Assembly (NCBI GenBank): GCA_001414345.1
Contig: LLCB01000009.1
Coordinates: 186,001-250,000, forward strand
DNA: 64,000 nucleotides
Source of the DNA: Hymenoscyphus infarciens
Taxonomy: Eukaryota; Ascomycota; Leotiomycetes; Helotiales; Helotiaceae
Direction: 5' to 3'
Positions within the stretch are counted from its first letter, which is position 1; each line of letters opens with the position of its first letter. The notes below the pieces were generated by a model. That model did not search any database and had not been told where the DNA came from. It worked only from the letters and a program-made list of their open reading frames with translations. Positions 35,720 to 47,700 of the stretch are shown in pieces. A program made the position numbers and the translations under genes.

Positions 35720-38060
35720 TCTCTCTCTTTTAAAAAAGACTTATCTTCGAGTCTATCTATCTCTTATTGTTTAAGGCTAAATTAAGATAGTATAAGTATT
35801 ATATTATTATATTATTATAAGTTAGTCGAGTTTATAGATACTTTATTTATTATAATTTATTATAAGCGAGACGAGATATCGAGATGTCGAGTCTAAATCG
35901 TAACTATAGATACTTATAAAAAGACTTCGTTTCTAATCCTTTAATATCAAAAGTAAGCATTCACGTCCGCTAAAAGAGTATAGTCTAATCCTATCTAGTA
36001 GGTTAGAGAAAAATTTTAAAAGTTAAAAGTGAATTCAGAGTAGAGTCGGAAGCAAATATTAAGAGGTAACGTTATAGGTAATAGTAATAACTTAGTTAAG
36101 AGCTTACTTCGAGAGTATACCGATTCGTATCTGATTCGAAGAATTTAAATAAAAAAAGAACTTCTAGCCTAGCTAGAAGTAAAAGAAAGTAAGAAAGTAA
36201 TAACTATAAGACTCTTATTAGAGTTAGTAGGGTTTTAGCTAGTTAAAAGAGTTTATTACCAAATATTAAAAACGCTATCTAAAGTATCTAAATAACAAAA
36301 GAAGAAGTTTTAAATAGTTAAAAGCAAAGTTATTTCTAAAGTTATCTAAGTTTTACTATCTAAAGTTTAAGATAATAAAAGAGGTAGTTTTAGCTAGTTA
36401 AACAAAGTTAATACCGAAGTTATAAAAGCTAAAATTATTATCTAACGTTTAAGATAATAAAAAAAGAGATATAGTTTCAAGTACGACATTTATTAGTACT
36501 GTCGTAGAAACTATATTACTTAAGTCTATAGGCCGCCTTATTCTCTTTAAAGTACTTAAGGACTTATTCATCTTCTAATTCTAATTCCACTTCTTTAGAA
36601 GTAGTAGAAGATTCGCTATTAGTTTATAAAGAGTTTAAAGCTAGATTAGATAAGAAGAGAGGAGTATTTTAGACTAAAGTACGTAACTTAGCGTTTTAGT
36701 ATATCTTCTTATCTAAAGCTAAAAGATTAACTACTATTTTAACAAAGTTATAGTTCTATTCTCTCTTTCTTAAAGTAGCTAAGTTTTAAAGCTATAGCGT
36801 AATCTTATTCTATATTTAAAAGAACTATTCTAATTCTAGTATACTTCTAAGTATAGCTATACTTGAAAAGCAACTCTTAAAATCAGTAAAAGTTTCTTAA
36901 GCGTTATCTTTGTCTCCTTCTATTTTTAAGACTATAAAAGCGTTTTAAGCGTCCTCTGTTTTATAACTAGTTAAAAAGTAGGTATCTAAAAGAGCAACTA
37001 TATCTTCTTAATCTTTAAAAGCAAGGTCCGACTCTAACTCGTATCTAAGCTCTAGGTAGTTCCTAGCTAGTCTAGTTATCGTACTCTAAATAAGAGCTTT
37101 TTAGGTTAAAGAGGAGTTATAATAATTAGCATTTATAGAGAGTCTATTACGTACTAATATCTTCTATTATTAGTATATAGGTGAAATGCCGTTATCTAAA
37201 GGTTTAATCTTTTTAGTTATTTTACTTTTTCGTCGAGGTCGAAGAGTATTTGAAAAGGCTTTAGTACTATATCGAGTAAAGATAGAATATTAGAAAGTAT
37301 TAGAGGTAGCTACTCGTAGTCAAAAGAGGTATGAATTTAGACTTAGAAGTAGAAGAGAGTTAGATTAGAGAGAGTTTAGAGAGAAGGTATTTTATTAACT
37401 TTAAATTATAAGTTCGTCTACTCTCTTTTCTAGCTCGGCTAGCTAATTCTTTATTTCTTGATTTTCTACTTCTAAAATATATATAACTAACTATATCTAA
37501 TCTATATTTAAGAAGTCTTACTTATCTTTATTTCGTCGAGATCTTCTCGATCTTAGTATATAGATACTATTTAGGCGGCTTTTAGAAGAGTGTCTTTTAG
37601 TAAGAGAGGTAGCTCTAGAAGAGGGTTTAACGCCTTATAGTAGAACAGGTTTAGAGAGACCTAAGGTCTCTTGAAAATTCGATATAATAATATCGATTTA
37701 GAGAGAGAGAGAGTAAGAGCAGATTCGAAAGCCTTTATAATAACTATAGTAAGTTAACTTATTTACTAAACCTATATATAGTAGTCTCTATATAGAGAGG
37801 GTTATTAGAAGCCTTGAAGATACTTAGCGTATCTCGCTTCTTTAATATATAAAACACACTTTTTACTAGCTATCTATATAAATACTAAACCCTAGTATTA
37901 CTAGCTGTCTAGGAGATCTCTAGAATCCTAGCTATTTAAGAATATTATCGTCCTAGTCTAAATCTAGGCTAAGTCGTATTCGAAAATAAAAGAAGCGATA
38001 ATAAGCTTAAAAGAGATATTATAAAGGCTATTATTAGCGAAGTCGAGTTTAGCCTTTTTA

Positions 38061-38426
38061 TATAATAGTATAAAATATATACTATAGAAGAAGAGGTATA
38101 TAAGAGTACGTTCGAGACTAAATAACATACGTAGATACTAGACTCTAATATAGAAGAAAAGGCTAAACTAGTCTTTTCTAACTCTAGGAGTAGGCTACTA
38201 TATATAAGAGGTTTCAGACGATATAAAAGAGATATAAAACCGAACAACAATATACGTCGGCTAATATAAAAGCTCGAACTCTACAAAGTACGTCTGAAAG
38301 TCTAGATAGACGTACGAACGTATATAATCTTTCTAAATTAGATAATATAAAACAACAACTACTAAAAGCTAATATATACGGCATATACTACGTAATATCG
38401 GCTATATAGAACGATATACCGTTATA
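38061..38426 (+). repeat. Copy C 3' LTR (366 bp)
   Basis: Same length as its partner at 35354. It is followed by CTTAG. Confidence 0.85.
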
Positions 38427-38488
38427 CTTAGAGATATTAGTAGTTTTATAAATACTAGTAATTTAGAATAGTAGGCTATTATAAGTAG

Positions 38489-38796
38489 TAGTAGTAGATA
38501 TTATAGTAAATATATTTCTAACTTAGTATATCTTACTTTATTAACTATAGTATTCTATTAGTAATTAGAGTAACTTATAATATAAGATTATAATAGATTA
38601 TAAGATTATAATAGTATTTAGTTTATACTATTATAGTTCTACTCGACGGAAGATAATTAATTAACTACTAATTAAACTAGTATTATAAAGAGAGTAAATA
38701 ATAGATTTCTATTATAAAGTTTTACTTACTTTAGCTAAAAAGAGTATACTTTCTTTCTTAAACACTTTATTAATATTAGTCTATCTCGGCTTAAGT
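38489..38796. repeat. Right copy of the 320-bp direct repeat
   Basis: Partner of 27540-27857, same orientation. The two copies bracket the nested LTR elements. Confidence 0.6.
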
Positions 38797-38799
38797 TAC

Positions 38800-38945
38800 T
38801 CTAAGTTACTCTAAGTAACTTAAGAATATATAGAGTAGAGTAGAGAAGAGTAATATAGCGTAGCGTCTAAAAGCGACTTAAAAGTAGAGTAGAGTAACGA
38901 CTTATTATACTACTCTACTCTACTCTACTTATATATTATACTATA
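38800..38945. repeat. GAGTA/TACTC simple-repeat foldback
   Basis: AGAGTAGAGTAGAG-type repeats near 38830-38900 face TACTCTACTCTACTC near 38915, so the segment can form a hairpin. It marks the right edge of the AT island. Confidence 0.5.
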
Positions 38946-41566
38946 TCCGACTCTCTCTAGAGCAGCTTAATAATCTCCTATAGGCCTAGTAGTCAAAGTT
39001 CTATTCTTGAAAAAAAGAAAAAGAAAAGAAAAAGAAAAATTATAGCAAAGAGAAGAGAAGAGCGCTCTGTAACAGAGTCTAATAACAATATAAGTGAGAT
39101 TTTGACGGAAGAAAACAAATCCGTAGTAGATGTTATAAGAGTGACGACAGACAAAACAAAACAAAACAAAACAAACAGAAAAAATAAAAATTATCATGTG
39201 GTCGCAGCAATAGCAACTTGGTCAAACAAATCGACTTAACCCTAGGTAAGCGATATACCTAACATGTGATCTCTCCGCCACGCAAAAATCCGAAAACCAT
39301 CATGTGCCCACCCAACACGAAACACTTCAGGATCGAGCAAAGGAGAGCAAAGGAGAGCAAAGGAGAAAGATCGGCTAGATAGAACACCCTCCCCAACTGA
39401 CTCATCGCAAAGAATCAACATGGCAGCTCCAAGCCTCCGAGCCTCCGACAAAGACCGACTCTCCAGAGGACCAGAGCTCGATTTCGGTAAACCTCCCGAC
39501 TGGCACTTGACCTGACTTTCCGCTCACCGCAAGATTCCTGAGTCGTGACTACCTCTTCTTTCCCGGCATAGGCAGGGCGTGGACCGTGGTACCTATAGGC
39601 CGAGCTGGGAAACGAGGGAGAGGAACACCTCGTTTTCATCTACCTACTTCTGGAGCCAATCAGAGGGTCGTGATTGTTCAATGGCATTCGATGACCAGCA
39701 GAACCTGGGAATTGCGTGACGACACGTACTTGTAATTGTCCAAAACGGAGATGAGGGCGGGGAAAGATTGTGAGTACGGAGGTATTTTGGGTTGAACATT
39801 GGTTCGTTGCATTGGGCGTGATGAGGTTCGGGCTTCCAACTCCGCAAACCGGCTTGCTGGGTTGTCCGCGTTACTCCGTAAGTATGAAAGACGGGGATTT
39901 ATTTAATGACGAGAAGGGAGAGGGCAGAACCAGAAGCCAAAGAAGGGATCTGACATCTTGCTAACGAACGTAAGGTATAGGTAACTTCATTTTGTAATGA
40001 AAGAGATCCCCTATCATCACGTGTGATGATTCTCCATTCATACCTAACTTCCACCTGCACCTCCGTCAATTTTCCGATGACTCTGCAGTGGCTGGTAAGG
40101 TATTGGCTTTCGTGATAACTGTGATAGCGGCAATCGCCGACCGAGGTTAATTGACTGATAGTGAAAAGTGACGGTTTTGATGGGCCATTTCTAGCCGCGC
40201 CTGCATGAAGGGGTTACCCCTCTATTTGTATTTGTAAAGGGCCTTTGATACAGACCCCAGAGTCAGCGATTCGGGTGATCGGTAGGACGATGGAGCGGCG
40301 AGAAGAAAGGGTTCGTGGGAAGCAGGGCCGACATTGACGGGCTTTTGGCCGATCGGAAAAAAGTCAGTCTCGATTCTGGAAGCTTTGCCATGTTACTTGC
40401 GCGGTCAGGTTGGTACGCCGTCTTGGCATGGCTCGGCATGGCTCGTTAAGCTTAACGTTTTTGGGGAATTGAGGGTTGAAGGGTCTTTTGTTCTCTTTAA
40501 ACTTCTTTCCAGAGGGCCAAGTAACCTTTCCGAGATCTCAGTGACACCTTGGCGGTCTGTACCTCTGTATTTGCCATGCTCATGAGATAGCTACGACACC
40601 AGTTTCCATCCAGTGTAAACAATATCATCGGAGGTGTAGGATCACAATTAAATGGCCGCGATAAGAACGCCGGGCGGCCTTCTACTCCGCAAGCCATCGC
40701 ATCGCGTCTTCTCTTCGGGCAACTCGTTAGCGTGCTGCCAGAAATGTGGAAGAGGCGCATGGAACCCTGAGTTGAACCCGGCCGTTTCCAACTGAAGCTC
40801 GTTTGGCGCATTTAGCGTGCTTATGGAGGGGTAGGAGGGGTAATTGGGGCAGGGGGGGTTGAAGGCTTGAAGCCCTCAACCTCAGGCCAGAGCAACTCGC
40901 GAGGAGAGCTGTGTGTGGTGCGAGGGCCGGGGATATATGGGGATATATGGGGATAATATGGGGATAATATGGAGAGTTGAATCCTCTTCCCAAGAGTTCC
41001 CACCAGCGTTCCACCGAGGGGAAAACCAATTGTCGCACCGGCCGATTGACGGTCCCAGTGCCCCACGACCCTGATACGCAGAGCGAACGCGAGAAGAGAA
41101 GCAGTGGGAAGTCTACTCTAGTGGGAAGTGGCAGCGAGCAGGGGACCGACCAGACCAGTGTGGATGAGTTGACGATATGAACGATATGAGGCGAGTTGAT
41201 GAGAGACGCGGAGCGAATGATACGTTGCGTGTGTTGAGATATCTGGAGCTACGATGTGGTGCTCATGGGAGGGAGAGGGGGAGAGGGGGAGAGGGGCTGG
41301 TAGAGTTGCCGTTTTGGTGCAAAGACTCCAATCTTTCCGAGTGGAGGTGGAGGTGGAGGTGGAGCGCCGTCGACGGTGATGTGCAGCAACCTGAAGTTAG
41401 CAGCAGCACAGTGCCACTGCAGCTGTCAAAGGCCAGTATGGGATGGGTAACGAGTCGGAACGGAACACGGCAAGTGAGTAGGAGAGCCTGCGAAAGCCGG
41501 CTACCATTTTCATTTGCCTCTTAGGTTGCCTTTCTGGAAGTCGTAGGCGGTAATGGTTGCACAGTG

Positions 41567-41607
41567 CAGTCTGCAGTCTAGTCTGCAGTCTAGTCTGCAG
41601 TCTGCAG
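41567..41607. repeat. Tandem CTGCAGTCTAGT-type repeat
   Basis: Three to four units built from CTGCAGTCTAGT lie back to back, each with a PstI-like CTGCAG palindrome. Non-coding. Confidence 0.7.
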
Positions 41608-42037
41608 AGGGAGAAGAAAAGTCCAAGGATCACTACAACGGTTCGAGAGGCGAGAAGGTTGAGGTTGAGGTTGAGGGCGTGGGATGTCCCCAGCCCAAAT
41701 ACTCCGCAAATGAAGCTGTCATGTCAATTACACTTTCTACCATGCAATGCACAGGACAGGCTGACCAGCAAGCCAAGTCCATCCATGCACGCACGCACGC
41801 ACGCACATCTCCAGCAATTCAATAAGGTCGGTCTTGAGTCTTGACTCTTGCTGCAAGAAGCGAGGGAGAAAGCTGGAAGCTACGAGTACCTACCGTAGGT
41901 AAGGGTGGCTGCTAGCGTCTATATAGGCTCCACAAATACCCCGTTGTGTTGTCGCTAACGGTCCTCTTTACCACTCTCAGTGTGTCACTCCAATTGCCAC
42001 TCACAGTATGATACAGAGGTACCTTACGAAGATAACA

Positions 42038-42078
42038 ATGATGATAATGATGATAATGATGATGATAATAATAATAAT
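42038..42078. repeat. GATGATAAT microsatellite
   Basis: Interrupted GATGATAAT/AAT units in non-coding DNA upstream of the C2H2 gene. Confidence 0.7.
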
Positions 42079-42712
42079 TGTTAGCTTAGCTAAACATTAC
42101 ATGACTACGCTTAACTTTTACGCACTCGCTATTGACTCGAGAACGCACCACACTCGCCCGGACTTTTATGCCAGACTCGACCTCCCCCGCCACACCATGA
42201 CTGGTTGCTTGCAGTCCCATACTCCATAGTGAAGAATACAGTGCAGCCCCCCCCCCAGCGCCCTTGCCGACCAACGTGGATACAAGCAACCGCTCAGCGC
42301 TCCCCCACCGGGCCAATCCCAGCCCCTCAGCACCTTTCAGCAGGGTTCTAGCGGTGTTCTTGCCTCCTCCAGGGTAGGGATGTGGAGGGAAAGTACCCCG
42401 ACGCGGTCGACCAGTGCCCGATCATCGGTCGAGGGGGGTTCGTCATGCTGCACGCACGAGTTTGTGTGGATGAAGGTCAGATTGTTCCGCGACAGAGCCC
42501 AACCCAAGATAGAGAGAACTACAGAACTACATATACTCGTCGTCTCCATTCCTTTGGACCCCTCCTTCCCCCCATTCTTCATCAACAAGCAACTGCAGCT
42601 ACCCAGAACTGAAAGCGTAGAAGAAAGCTTCATCCATCTACAGCCAAAGCTTCACCCCAACAAAAAAATATCTGGGATCCCCTCAATTCCGACGGCGGAC
42701 CGACACGACACT

Positions 42713-43893
42713 ATGGCTCCCACCACCGCCCGCTCTGCTTCCATGTCCTCCAACTCGACCGCCAATTCCAAATGTTGCGCCGACAACATTACCAAGAAGA
42801 AGTTTGGCTGTAGTTTCCCAAACTGTGGAAAATCATTTTCGAGATCCGAACATCTACACCGTCACGCTTTGAACCACAAGGATGGCAACAACACATGCTT
42901 AAGATGTAGCGCCCATTTCCGCCGTCGCGATCTGCTTGGTATGTGACATTAGATGCCTAACACCTCTCATCTGGGGATTGTAATGAATCGGAACATGGTC
43001 TAATGCAAAAAATAGACAGGCACATGGCGCGCCACAAGGAAAAGGATGACGAGGCAGGAGGAGAAGGATTGGGCGTGCTAGCAACCCGCAAAAGACTTTG
43101 GAGAGACGACAGCGGCAAGATTGTCAATTCTCGCAGACCATCATACACGCAAGAAGGTACCAAACGACGACAAACCTCGCGCCCAGAGCGCAAACTCTCC
43201 AAAGCCAGCACCTCGAGTTCATACGACGAACCACCCACCCCCATGACCAGAACGTCCTCGATCGAATCCACCATCGTCCTCCACTCATATATCCCAAGTT
43301 ACAGCCGCCGAGAGGAAGGACCAAAGCTTGAATTGACAGAACCAGATTGGCTATCTATTTCCACATCTGCCCCTCTTGAGAACCCACAATTGGAAGAATC
43401 ATCGCCTACAGAATTATCCTCATTTGACGCCTTGTACGAAGACACAACCTGGTCCTCCCTCTCCAACGAACCCACACTTTCCACCTCCCCTGACTCCTCG
43501 ACTTCTCTCTCCAGCCTCTCATCGTCGACTTCCTCGCCGATGCTCTCCCCCACCACTTCTCACCACCACCACGAATACCCAACTCCTACCTGGACACCCC
43601 TCCCACAAGCACAACAACCCCCCGCGCCATTCCAGACCTTCATGGGTGCCATGGCAGAACTACCATACGATGATATCTTCAAGCCTGAAGCTTCGCTCTA
43701 CGATTGGCAAGCATGGAACAGCCAGGTCTTGACGTCCAAGGTGCGCGAAGAAAAGTACGACCCGCTATTCTCCAGTACGGCTGCGAATGCACCGGCTCCT
43801 TCTGGCGCAGAAGAGAAGAAGCCTTCAGCCGGGGGTTGGTTGGGAGCAGAGGCTTTCCGAAGACCTTTTGTTGGATTGAGTGGGATCTGTTAG
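42713..43893 (+). CDS. C2H2 zinc-finger transcription factor, 2 exons
   Basis: Exons are 42713-42938 and 43016-43893 with a 77-nt intron (GTATGT..TAG), giving 367 residues. Finger 1 uses C33, C38, H51 and H55 (C-x4-C-x12-H-x3-H). Finger 2 uses C62, C65, H78 and H82 (C-x2-C-x12-H-x3-H). The intron falls inside finger 2, between the two Leu of RRRDLL and the Asp-Arg-His that follows. The rest is Ser/Thr/Pro-rich with a His run (near 43560) and acidic patches, typical of activation regions. It should act in the nucleus as a sequence-specific DNA-binding regulator; targets are unknown. An in-frame ATG at 42380 would add 111 residues, but that part reads like leader sequence. No binding-site or cluster context is visible. 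Confidence 0.88.
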
Positions 43894-44728
43894 ATTTGCT
43901 TTGCTCTTTTTACTTTCTTTTCCTCTTCAAGATCTGGGGAGGGGGTTTTTCAACTTATGGGATGTGGTTTATGAACTGGTCTGGGCTCGGGTATGACTTT
44001 GCGGATGATTATTTGGGGGCGCGTCTCTTTTGCTTATGTGGATAAATATTCCGTGGATGGTGCCTTTTTCTTCGGCTTGCAGATATGGGATGTGGTATTG
44101 GGGATGGCGATGGCGATGGCGATGGGGGGTTCATACATGAATTGCATTTTCACAGGAGTAATACTTGGGCGGTCCGGGCAGGGCCGCTGATTGTATTTAG
44201 GGATGGATGGGTTTCGATAGGGAACCTTTTATGAGACATAAGAAAATCAAGAAATACACAAAATGAAATCATCAACAAACATTCTTCCTGTCGTGCTTTG
44301 AGATTGATCAAGGACTAAAAAACTTTCTACATTTCTCCATTCATTCGCCATGTGCATGTTATGTTCACTTGTCACTACAGCCAAAGACAAGTCATTTCAT
44401 GAATCTCTTCTACAGTATACTGGACCAGTTTACTACCTCTCCACAAGAATCAGCTCTCATTCCTCACTCCCCCAGCAAGAACTCGAGAGAGAGAGACGCG
44501 AAACGCTGTTTATATTCCGATACGCTCAAGTCTATCTACACCAAACTCGCTAAAGGATACCCCCCACCAAGAAGTTCAACCCCTTAAAGAATAAAGATAC
44601 TCAAACACAAACACAAACGACCCCACGGGCGGGTCCCAAACTCGCTAAAACCCCGCATCTTCGCAGATAAACAAACACTACAAAAAGGACCTCCTCCATC
44701 AGTACATCCGCCACCAAAGAACAGAAAT
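43894..44728. other. Convergent 3' intergenic region
   Basis: Lies between two genes that end towards each other. A GCGATGGCGATGGCGATGG run occurs near 44105. No gene seen. Confidence 0.5.
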
Positions 44729-47700
44729 CTAACACCCGCTCATCTCCCTCTCACTCAACATTCCCCAACTGATCCTCGCCGCCACCATGTGCCCCACCAT
44801 AGTCTGCACCCTCTCAAGCTCCCCACTCGCATCAAGATCAACATCAAACCATCCACACTCCCTCGCTTCCTTGTCAATAGCATCGCATCGCTCCCGTTCT
44901 CGGATTTCCCGCTCCTGTTTTGCCATCTTCCTTTCCACCTCCGCCATCTCGAGCTCTTGTTCTCTCAACTGTCGATCTATGAGAAGATTGACGCATCGAT
45001 CATCATCCAGGTCCAAGAGTCGACGAAGATGGCTCAACGATTCCAAGAACGCCTCTCTCCACCGATCTTGCCATCGCTGACCCACTGGGTTTTCGTCATC
45101 ATCATTGATAGGTGCGCTTTTTCGGATATGGACGAGATGGTTAATATGCTGGACCGTTTGGGCCATGGCGTCTTTCAGTGCGTCAGATTCCTGTATACCA
45201 TCGGGTTGCGTGGTGCTGGAAACATAGGATGACAGGCCACCTTCAAGAGTAGCAAGCTCTGCAAGCCAACCCGCAATCGCAATCTCATTCTCCACGGCAA
45301 TCTCTTGCAAAGTCGGGATTCTCGCGCTGCCCTGGTTACTGCCCGAATCAAAACAGGCATTTGAGGAGAGAGCAGTCGTCTTCCATCCTGACTCCTCTGC
45401 CTCCTCGGAAAAACTAGGATCCCCCTTCTCTTGTCGTTCATACTCATCGCTATTAAACGACCCTATAAGAGCGATCAAGTCGAGCCGCTCCCTATTGATT
45501 TTAGACAAGCTCGAACTGCCGGCAAAAGTAGGAAACGCAAAAAGATCTTGTTCGTTGGAAACATCGACATCCGCTTCTTCCGCTTCCTCAAAAGCCACAA
45601 GCTCGTCACTCCGACCACCAGAACCGTGAGTATCATCTAGCGGTATCAGCGTATGGAAACCCGTGTTCCGCTCCGTGAAAAGGGTACGATAGCTTTCACC
45701 AAATCTCTGATCCCAGCCTCCATAGTGATCATGCTCTAGGCCGTCATGATCCAAATCTCCAAGTCCACAAACACAAGACACCTTTCCGTGTCGAGAACAC
45801 TTCTTGTTTGGATCCTCAGTAGAACTCGTACTGCCCGACCCACGTCCCAACCGAGAGTCCCTCGTCCGGTCTAGATGTGCCTTCAACCTCTTCGCGCGCG
45901 TAAGTGGGAGAACCTCTTTCTTCGGAGCGGAAGTGACATGGTTAGAATTGACAACCTCACCACAGACATATTTCTCGTTTCGACGACTCTTGTCTTTCCA
46001 AGGGCAATGGATATCGAGAACCCCATAGTCCTCATCACAGAAATACGTCTTCAATCCAGCTCGAAGTCGCCGACATTCCATCTTTTCCTGCCACTCGAAA
46101 ACATCTTCCGTCTCAGAACTGACAGGGGAAGCCAAAGGCGAGGAATGAGATACCGGCACATCAACCGGTTCAATAACAAAGATTGGTTTGTGTCCAAAGC
46201 TTGTCTCGCCTGTATTTTGCTTCGCATCCGGGACATCTGGGTTCTCAATAACTTCACAACACTCACCCGGGAACCAGCCTCGAACGCCCTCCCTCTCTCC
46301 AACCCACCAACCACTCTCCCATCGTTGGATAACCCGTATGATGTCGCCCTTGTGGAAGCTCAACCCAGAATGACCTGCCTCGTTGGCATGAAGAGCCCGC
46401 ACATACATCCTCGGTTGTGGAGCTCCTCTCAGACGCGTCTCTTCTTCCTCAAAGTCGTCATGTAGAGTCGAAGAAGGGCTTAAAGGAGGAGAGCCGTTCC
46501 CTTTGTCTTCCATCTCCCTCTCCCTCTCCCCCAGACCAGAGATTGGAGAGCTGGTTCCCGGAAGTTCGCTACATTTGACAGCTGAATCAGGAGAGTTTTT
46601 AGCTGTAGCTTCATCCTCAAAGTCTTCTCCGGTTGGGATTCCGACGGAAGCCTTCGTCCTGATCGCAAGTGGTCCATGCCAGTCTCGCATCAAATTTTCC
46701 GTCACAACATGGTCTCCCTTTTCATGAATCTCGCTTTCATCTTCCGCCGAGAAGCCAATGGACCCTTTGGAACTGCAAGAGTCCTTGCTCCACTGACTCC
46801 TTTTGAAGAAGCGGCCAATATCGGAAAAAGATGGAACCATAGCACGCATACTAGTACACTTACCCTTTCCTTCCTTCTCCTTCCCATTCCCACCTCCCTG
46901 TTCCATCTGCAACCCCGGCATAAAATTACTCAAAGCCATCGGATCACTCGAACGCTGTGCGCGCTCCGCCCGCTGATGAACATAAGGATGTGGCTCATTC
47001 GAAATCGCCCTCACGGGTGCATTTGGATCCTCCGGTGGCGGAGAATCAGCCTTCAGCGGCTCTTTGCGCACAGGGGGAAGTTCAATCTTAGGTTTCTCAT
47101 CTTCGTCGTAAATATGGTCTCTGTGATTGAAACCGTGAGCTGGGGAGGGTGAACGCTCTTGTTCTCTCGAAAGCCGCTGTTGTCGTCTTGAGGACTCGGT
47201 GTGGTATATATGTCCCTCGCTTGTCGCACGCCCTCGTCTGGTGTCTGGGAGAGGGGCGAATGTGACTCGTCCCGTACCTCTTCTGGGGGGTGAGTGAGTG
47301 GAACCTGTACAAAGTTAGCTAAAATGCAGATTCTCATGGAGCTAGGGAAACGTGTCGAGGTTCTCGAAGACCATTAATGGGAAAAGAGAGAAGGATTCTG
47401 GAAGTCCACTTACGCGTGTTATGGGCATAAGTGTGACACCGGGTTACAGTTCGACCTCGAGTGACATCTGTAGAATTATCACTCGTCCTTACGGTCACCG
47501 TTCTGAACGTCCAAGATCATCTGGTTAGCTTACATCTTCGGTAAAGTTCCAAGAGAAGGAGGCAGGAATTTCGAGTTCGAAAAATCCCTTTTGACACTTG
47601 TCAAAGAAATTCAATCTCATGGTACCCATAATAGAGGGGGAGAATAGGCATGAAGACTCCTTACCTAGTGACTCGGATATTCAGTCGAGTTGGTCGAGTT

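Larger units (their letters stand above)
35354..38426 (+). mobile_element. LTR retrotransposon copy C, complete
   Basis: Two 366-bp LTRs (35354-35719 and 38061-38426) in the same orientation enclose 2.34 kb. CTTAG sits directly before and directly after the element as a perfect 5-bp target duplication. The internal region matches copy B in orientation and content but is shorter. The size is small for an autonomous Ty1 or Ty3 element. It may be a non-autonomous form, or pol may have been lost. Confidence 0.88.
26736..38960. mobile_element. AT-rich, RIP-mutated transposon island
   Basis: About 12.2 kb of extremely TA-rich DNA with sharp borders against normal sequence. In sampled lines (for example at 30001, 33001 and 36601) CpA and TpG are absent or nearly so while CpG remains. 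That is the mark of repeat-induced point mutation, which turns CpA into TpA on either strand of repeats during the sexual cycle. It holds three resolvable LTR retrotransposon copies plus older fragments. No intact gene remains; the few ORFs over 60 codons are remnants. Confidence 0.92.
38961..42712. other. Gene-free upstream region of the C2H2 gene
   Basis: Normal base composition, no convincing gene. It holds simple repeats: A/G-rich at 39010-39060, GGGGATATAT units at 40929-40970, GGAGGTGGAGGT near 41343, CTGCAGTCTAGT units at 41567-41607, CACG units near 41787, and GATGATAAT units near 42038-42075. The final 350 bases are probably the long 5' leader of the transcription factor gene. Confidence 0.5.

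Noticed and set aside
35337..38250. Related minus ORFs within the LTRs (repeated MYRLKPLIYSSLLLELEK sequence)
   Set aside because: They are the same LTR sequence read twice, open by chance in TA-rich DNA, not a gene family.
26736..38960. CRISPR-like array or centromere-like satellite
   Set aside because: The repeats are dispersed LTR copies in both orientations, not short regular repeats with spacers, and not tandem satellite units.
40497..41066. Overlapping minus ORFs of 80-104 codons
   Set aside because: Low-complexity translation of GGGGATATAT and similar repeats; no motif.
47534..47620. ATG at 47620 (MRLNFFDKCQKG..) on the minus strand as the start of a separate SH3 gene
   Set aside because: Its frame cannot be joined to the SH3 frame with any GT..AG intron in the right phase, whereas skipping it as intron joins both long frames exactly.
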